A stretch of DNA of 64,000 bases from Phallus indusiatus (taxonomy: Eukaryota > Basidiomycota > Agaricomycetes > Phallales > Phallaceae): the NCBI GenBank assembly GCA_027605045.1, contig JAQFWX010000027.1:62001-126000 (forward strand). Reading direction: 5' to 3'. The translations under genes were made by a program, and so were the position numbers. Below are positions 59,911-64,000 of this stretch, piece after piece; position 1 is the first letter of the stretch, and each line of letters starts with the position of its first letter. Under the pieces are notes generated by a model. The model ran no database searches. It was not told the DNA's origin and saw only the letters and a list, made by a program, of their open reading frames with translations.

Positions 59911-62361
59911 GACCGTGTAAGGCGTTTGTGAGCTGTTTTCAGCTGTTAGGTAGAGTCTCTTCCTTTTTATTGAAATTGTTCCGACTTGGTGGGATCGGAA
60001 GTATTATTTTGACACCAAGAACAGATGGAACTGGTGCCTTTGATTGTTGTTTATCTGGTGAAAAATAACACCATCGTCTGATACCGCCTCCCAGATGGCA
60101 TACGTCAAACAAGCGTGGGATTACCAGGGCCTGAATAGCATTCGCAAAGACAGCTGCACATAGAGGATCAATTAACATCTAACAGGTACAATGTTAATGA
60201 AAGGTTCAGGGGAACCCATTGTTGGATCCTGTCAGGAAATAGAAGCATGGCGAGGCTTCCGTTTTGACGTCGCGAATCAATATCTACTAAGAACCGATTG
60301 TCAGACAGAATAATACATACATACGCTGTTTTGGATACCGGAAATGTTTGTATTCAGATCAGTGAATGCGCACTGACATATGAAGCGGACGATAGCGTTG
60401 AATGATGTGGTCTGGCGTATGATGTAAGCGGCTTTCGAACTCAGAGAAGTGTATCCTAGATATTCCAGGATATTTGGGAGCGCTTCGTTCCGACTTGGTT
60501 TGTCTCTCCTCTGGTCCCGGTGTATTTTTTGAAGCTGTATAATCATATTTTCAGCAACCTAGATCGTTTGAGATTAACATTGTTTTTCGAGCAGCCAGTT
60601 TTGAAGTGAAAGTACTGTTTTATACTATGAATTCGAACGCTCCGGCGCATCGTGCATCATCAGTCCTGCTAGAAGTTTTGTTGATACGGATAATTGGCCG
60701 ACACGGAAGGCCCAATCGCAAGTCCATAATTACCCTGTCGGTATTAAAAACACCAACTGTGTTTTTACCCCTTGAGAGCGAAACTAATCATGGTCGAGAA
60801 CGCTCTGACATACGTGTCTTTTGACATGTAGTACGCGCATCTTGCAACATGTGCAAAAGTAAGGTAAATCAACCTTCGAGGTTCCAGAGTGTTGGTAAAA
60901 CATCAAGCAGACGAATCGGCACCCTTCTTTCCTCGAAATACGCATTTCGAAAACAGCACGAAGGTTTGAGCCTTTGAGGCACTGGCGCTTCCCGCAACTT
61001 TTATCAAACTTTTCGATAGCATTGTCCAGATAGGGGCATATTCAAGCGTTACGGCTGTCTGATAAGATCCTTACACGAGTTTCAGATATGTCGTAAAATG
61101 TTCGTATGTCAAAAAGGTACCATCATCCTATCATCCAGATACCGTGCAGATACGTGAATACGTTGAACGGTATACACCGCTGAATCTGTCCACCCGACCA
61201 CATTTGAATGTGAAAATCACACAGCTATCAATCATTTCTGTCTGTCAGCAGCTATGATATGAAACAGTACAAAAAAAGATACGGGCCTTTTTATACACCA
61301 CCTGGGGAAATATCACCCGAAGATTTTGTCTTTTCGGCATTTCTGGCAAAGATTTGAGTATCCCCAAACTTCGGTATTCACAAGTCCTTTCATGGGTCGT
61401 TACGAGGCCATATGTTGAGAGTAGACAATATTGAATCGATGAACCAACGATTCGCGAAGTAAATTCCTTTTGAAAGGTTTCGGTAAAAGAAGCCTGTCAG
61501 ACGCTGTCGACCTTTTGAACAACAGACGGAAGTTTTTTCACTTTTCTATCTGCGGTGAAATAAAAAACCTATTAGTTGCCTATCAGTACAGGCACACGTG
61601 TAGACCTGAGGACTTGTCGCCGAACGTGCTAATCGGTCGCTATTTGAACATCAGCCTGCCACTAGTCTGACGCTCGACTTGTCACACTGTCACAAAAATT
61701 GTCACGCAATCACGTGCAGCGCGTAACGCGTGTTTGACAAATTGACACGTTACCATTTCAAGTTCTGTTTCATACGCGTTGACTCCGATTGAACTGCGTT
61801 ACACCTTGTTCTGAATCTGCCCACAAGATATCTCATATTCGAAAAAAGCACGAAAACAGGAAAACTGAATCATGAACAAAGTATACTCTCGTGTATGTCA
61901 TCACAGTCAGTACTAACCAGCCCGAGGTGGTACTAATCTACTTTAGAAACTGTTGAGGTATGAATAGAAAACCAAGAAGAATCAATCGGATAGGGGATGT
62001 AGTGCTCTCTCGATGGCTAAATTTCATATCCTGAATCTACTACATCCAGAACCTCTTATTTCTACTAATCTGCTTTGATTCATTGAAACACAGCCGTCCG
62101 GCCGGGTACCCGGTCCCGTAACAACAAAACTCACTTTCGTCCAAAACCTTCACTTTGACGCGCTGGACTTCGACAATTCGAAACGGGACGGGTTTTACTA
62201 CCCAGCCGGTTATTAACGGAGGAAACTAGCCAAGTACATATAGCATACTGAATAGGTATGTCAAGATTTAGCGCTTCAGCCTACATTTAGGCGTACTTAA
62301 AAATATAATCTTTACCTCACCCCAACGGTTTTCAGAAATCTTCTTTCAGTCTACTTGCCAT
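59911..62361. other. Intergenic
   Basis: Minus frames at 59939-60178 and 60301-60546 could be 5' UTR or broken exons of unknown type (LPNILEYLGYTSLSSKAAYI). They show no domain. The remaining 1.7 kb is featureless. CACTGTCAC/GTCACAC-type words near 61680-61745 form weak inverted repeats. Confidence 0.45.
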
Positions 62362-63176
62362 ATGAATTTCCTGCCAACAGCTTTTCAACTACTTCAAGGA
62401 ACCTCGACAGCAGCACAACATGAAGAGGATGTCTTGAAACTTGCACGACTTTGGGAGCAGCTTGTTGCTCAACTTGATCGAGTCGAGAGATCAGTATCAT
62501 CTCTTTCTATAAACAAGCCTTCCATCTTGCAGGCACAGGCAAGTCTATCAATAATGAATTACACAATCGCTTTCACACATGGAAAACCAGAGTTTGCTGT
62601 TTGCAACCATCAAATTAGTGCAAATACTGGACGATGTAGGTTAATAATTAAATTAACCAGAATACCCCTTGACGTCAAACATAGACTGCAACATATGCCG
62701 AAGTAAGCACAGAGCTTCTGCCTAATGTAGCAGCGGTAGATTGATGGATGTCATCAGAGAGTTCGAAAGATAGAAGCTTCCCAAGTAGAGGAATACTATC
62801 CGAAACTCAAGGCACTTGCGACACCGCTTACTCAACTCATAAAAGCGTTCATAAATAGAAAACCTGCGATTGACAAGTTTCAAATTTTCGGTGCTCTAGA
62901 AATAGTATCTTTTAATTTGAGAAGGCTAATCAAAGGTTACCACGTGCGTACCTGTCTCCTGACTCCCCTGCCAGTGCAAATTGGAACATCAATTTTTTTA
63001 GAGATTGGTCACCGACTCTATTGAGTATCTCCCGGTAAGTACCATTGTGTATCCACGGCCTATGTTTTAATTCAGTTTCAAAAGATGAGACTTCAAGAAG
63101 AAGCTGTCCCGATTAAGCAAGGTGTGGACGAATCACTGACTGAACTTCTCACCGTGTATAATATTTCGGGATGTTG
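62362..63176 (+). CDS. Unknown helical protein
   Basis: An ATG at 62362 starts MNFLPTAFQLLQGTSTAAQH, then LKLARLWEQLVAQLDRVERS. After a region needing introns (about 62640-62760) come VRKIEASQVEEYYPKLKALA, TPLTQLIKAFINRKPAIDKF and EIVSFNLRRLIKG. Later pieces (LQEEAVPIKQGVDESLTELL, TVYNISGC) end at TGA near 63176. The protein is rich in Leu, Lys, Gln and Glu, likely helical, with no signal or membrane segment. I do not recognise a family; exon borders are uncertain. Confidence 0.4.
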
Positions 63177-63572
63177 AATAAACTATCTTTGAGAGTACGT
63201 TCACTACATTTAAACGACATTACCTACTTTTAATTATGCGTCTAGATATGATAAACAATTGATATCCGCGATAAAGAGTTATACAATGCTCCATCTGAAA
63301 TGCTTTCTGGCGCTGTTTTCTCCCTCAGTATCCCCAATCAGACTTACCGGTTCGGATAGTAGTTAGAGGATTCGTACACCGCTGCGTTTGTTGCTCTCAA
63401 GCTCTCAGGAAGAATCAAAGTTTTATGTTCCCTCAGAGAATGGCAATTATAATGACAAGTGACTTCTCCATGTCCGGCATAATTAGAATATAGCGATCTC
63501 TGGTTTCCAAATCGACTATGGAGGCTCTGGAAACAGTCTCGAGAAGCATCATGCAGCTAGGTGTTCAAAATT

Positions 63573-64000
63573 TCTCGTGCTCAATGTTGGTAACTCGGAA
63601 ACCAGATTGAAATCCCAAATGCGATTATCACCCAAGTTGCAGTCAGAGCCGCCGCCAGTGACTTGACATAAGAGGCTGTTTTCCCCCGTATCAGTGCACG
63701 TGTGGGTAATACATATAAGGCATACAAATTTCGAGGCACGAGAAGTGAGGTTAACCCTAATGCATCGGCCTTCCACTTTGGTAGGGATGTTTGATAGAAT
63801 CATATGAGGAAGTCAAGATGCTTGGTAAAGTAATGCGCAAAGGTTCGGATAGTTCCTCTTTGATCTTGGGATCATCCTCGATGTGTATCAGAGAGTTACC
63901 TGATCTCCCAAAAAAAGCATCGCATAAGCCCAATAAGGAATATATTATATGACGCTCGCGACTGTGATCTCGAGATGCATTTAGGCACAGTGATCCTTGA
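63573..64000 (-). pseudogene. Possible fragment of a membrane protein, cut by window edge
   Basis: A minus frame reads LYALYVLPTRALIRGKTASY, then VKSLAAALTATWVIIAFGIS and IWFPSYQH with a stop. Upstream, near 63920, IFLIGLMRCFFWEIR precedes a GTAACT donor-like site. The hydrophobic segments suggest membrane helices. An alternative minus ORF (63549-63803) in another frame is Cys/Thr-rich and less convincing. The gene would begin right of the window. Family unknown. Confidence 0.25.

Overview
This is nuclear DNA from a filamentous fungus, most likely a basidiomycete of the Agaricomycetes type. Coding exons are cut by many short (about 45-85 nt) GT-AG introns, gene order is mixed on both strands, and the gene set is typical of such fungi: squalene synthase, coronin, a cytochrome P450, a membrane-anchored GH16 protein and a wax-synthase-like acyltransferase. 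I cannot name the species from sequence alone. || The window has two very different halves. Left part (1-24.4 kb): transposable-element debris, structured repeats and decayed genes. It opens with the 3' end of an LTR element (ORF, polypurine tract, 264-bp LTR). From about 2.6 to 13.4 kb lie broken copies of ordinary housekeeping genes: an SRPK-type kinase, the proteasome subunit Rpn3, N-acetylglucosamine-6-phosphate deacetylase, phospholipase D, perhaps leucyl-tRNA synthetase, and one unidentified gene. Several keep recognisable introns, so they derive from genomic DNA and not from mRNA. From 14.7 to 21.5 kb the sequence is repeat-built: a 283-bp near-perfect foldback element, a family of conserved hairpins, a GGGTACC-rich stretch, a 600-bp minisatellite, and two diverged copies of one repeat whose differences are mostly C-to-T and G-to-A changes. 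|| Right part (24.4-63.2 kb): apparently intact genes. In order: an RCC1-repeat/PHD-finger protein (+), squalene synthase (-), a small unknown protein (+), cytidine deaminase (-), a divergent AlkB-like protein (+), a TPR/J-domain co-chaperone (+), a 6-kb gene-poor gap, a divergent TPR/SET protein (+), a wax-synthase-like acyltransferase (-), coronin (+), a small helical unknown (-), a cytochrome P450 (+), a type II membrane GH16 protein that seems to lack a catalytic glutamate (-), and an unknown protein (+). The genes serve unrelated processes (sterol and pyrimidine metabolism, actin dynamics, protein folding, cell-wall glucan), so no operon-like logic or gene cluster is evident. || Most notable: the graveyard of intron-bearing pseudogenes, the RIP-like repeat pair, the large foldback element, and several exons of only 7-12 nt that fall on key motifs (GH16 active site, P450 heme region, coronin).
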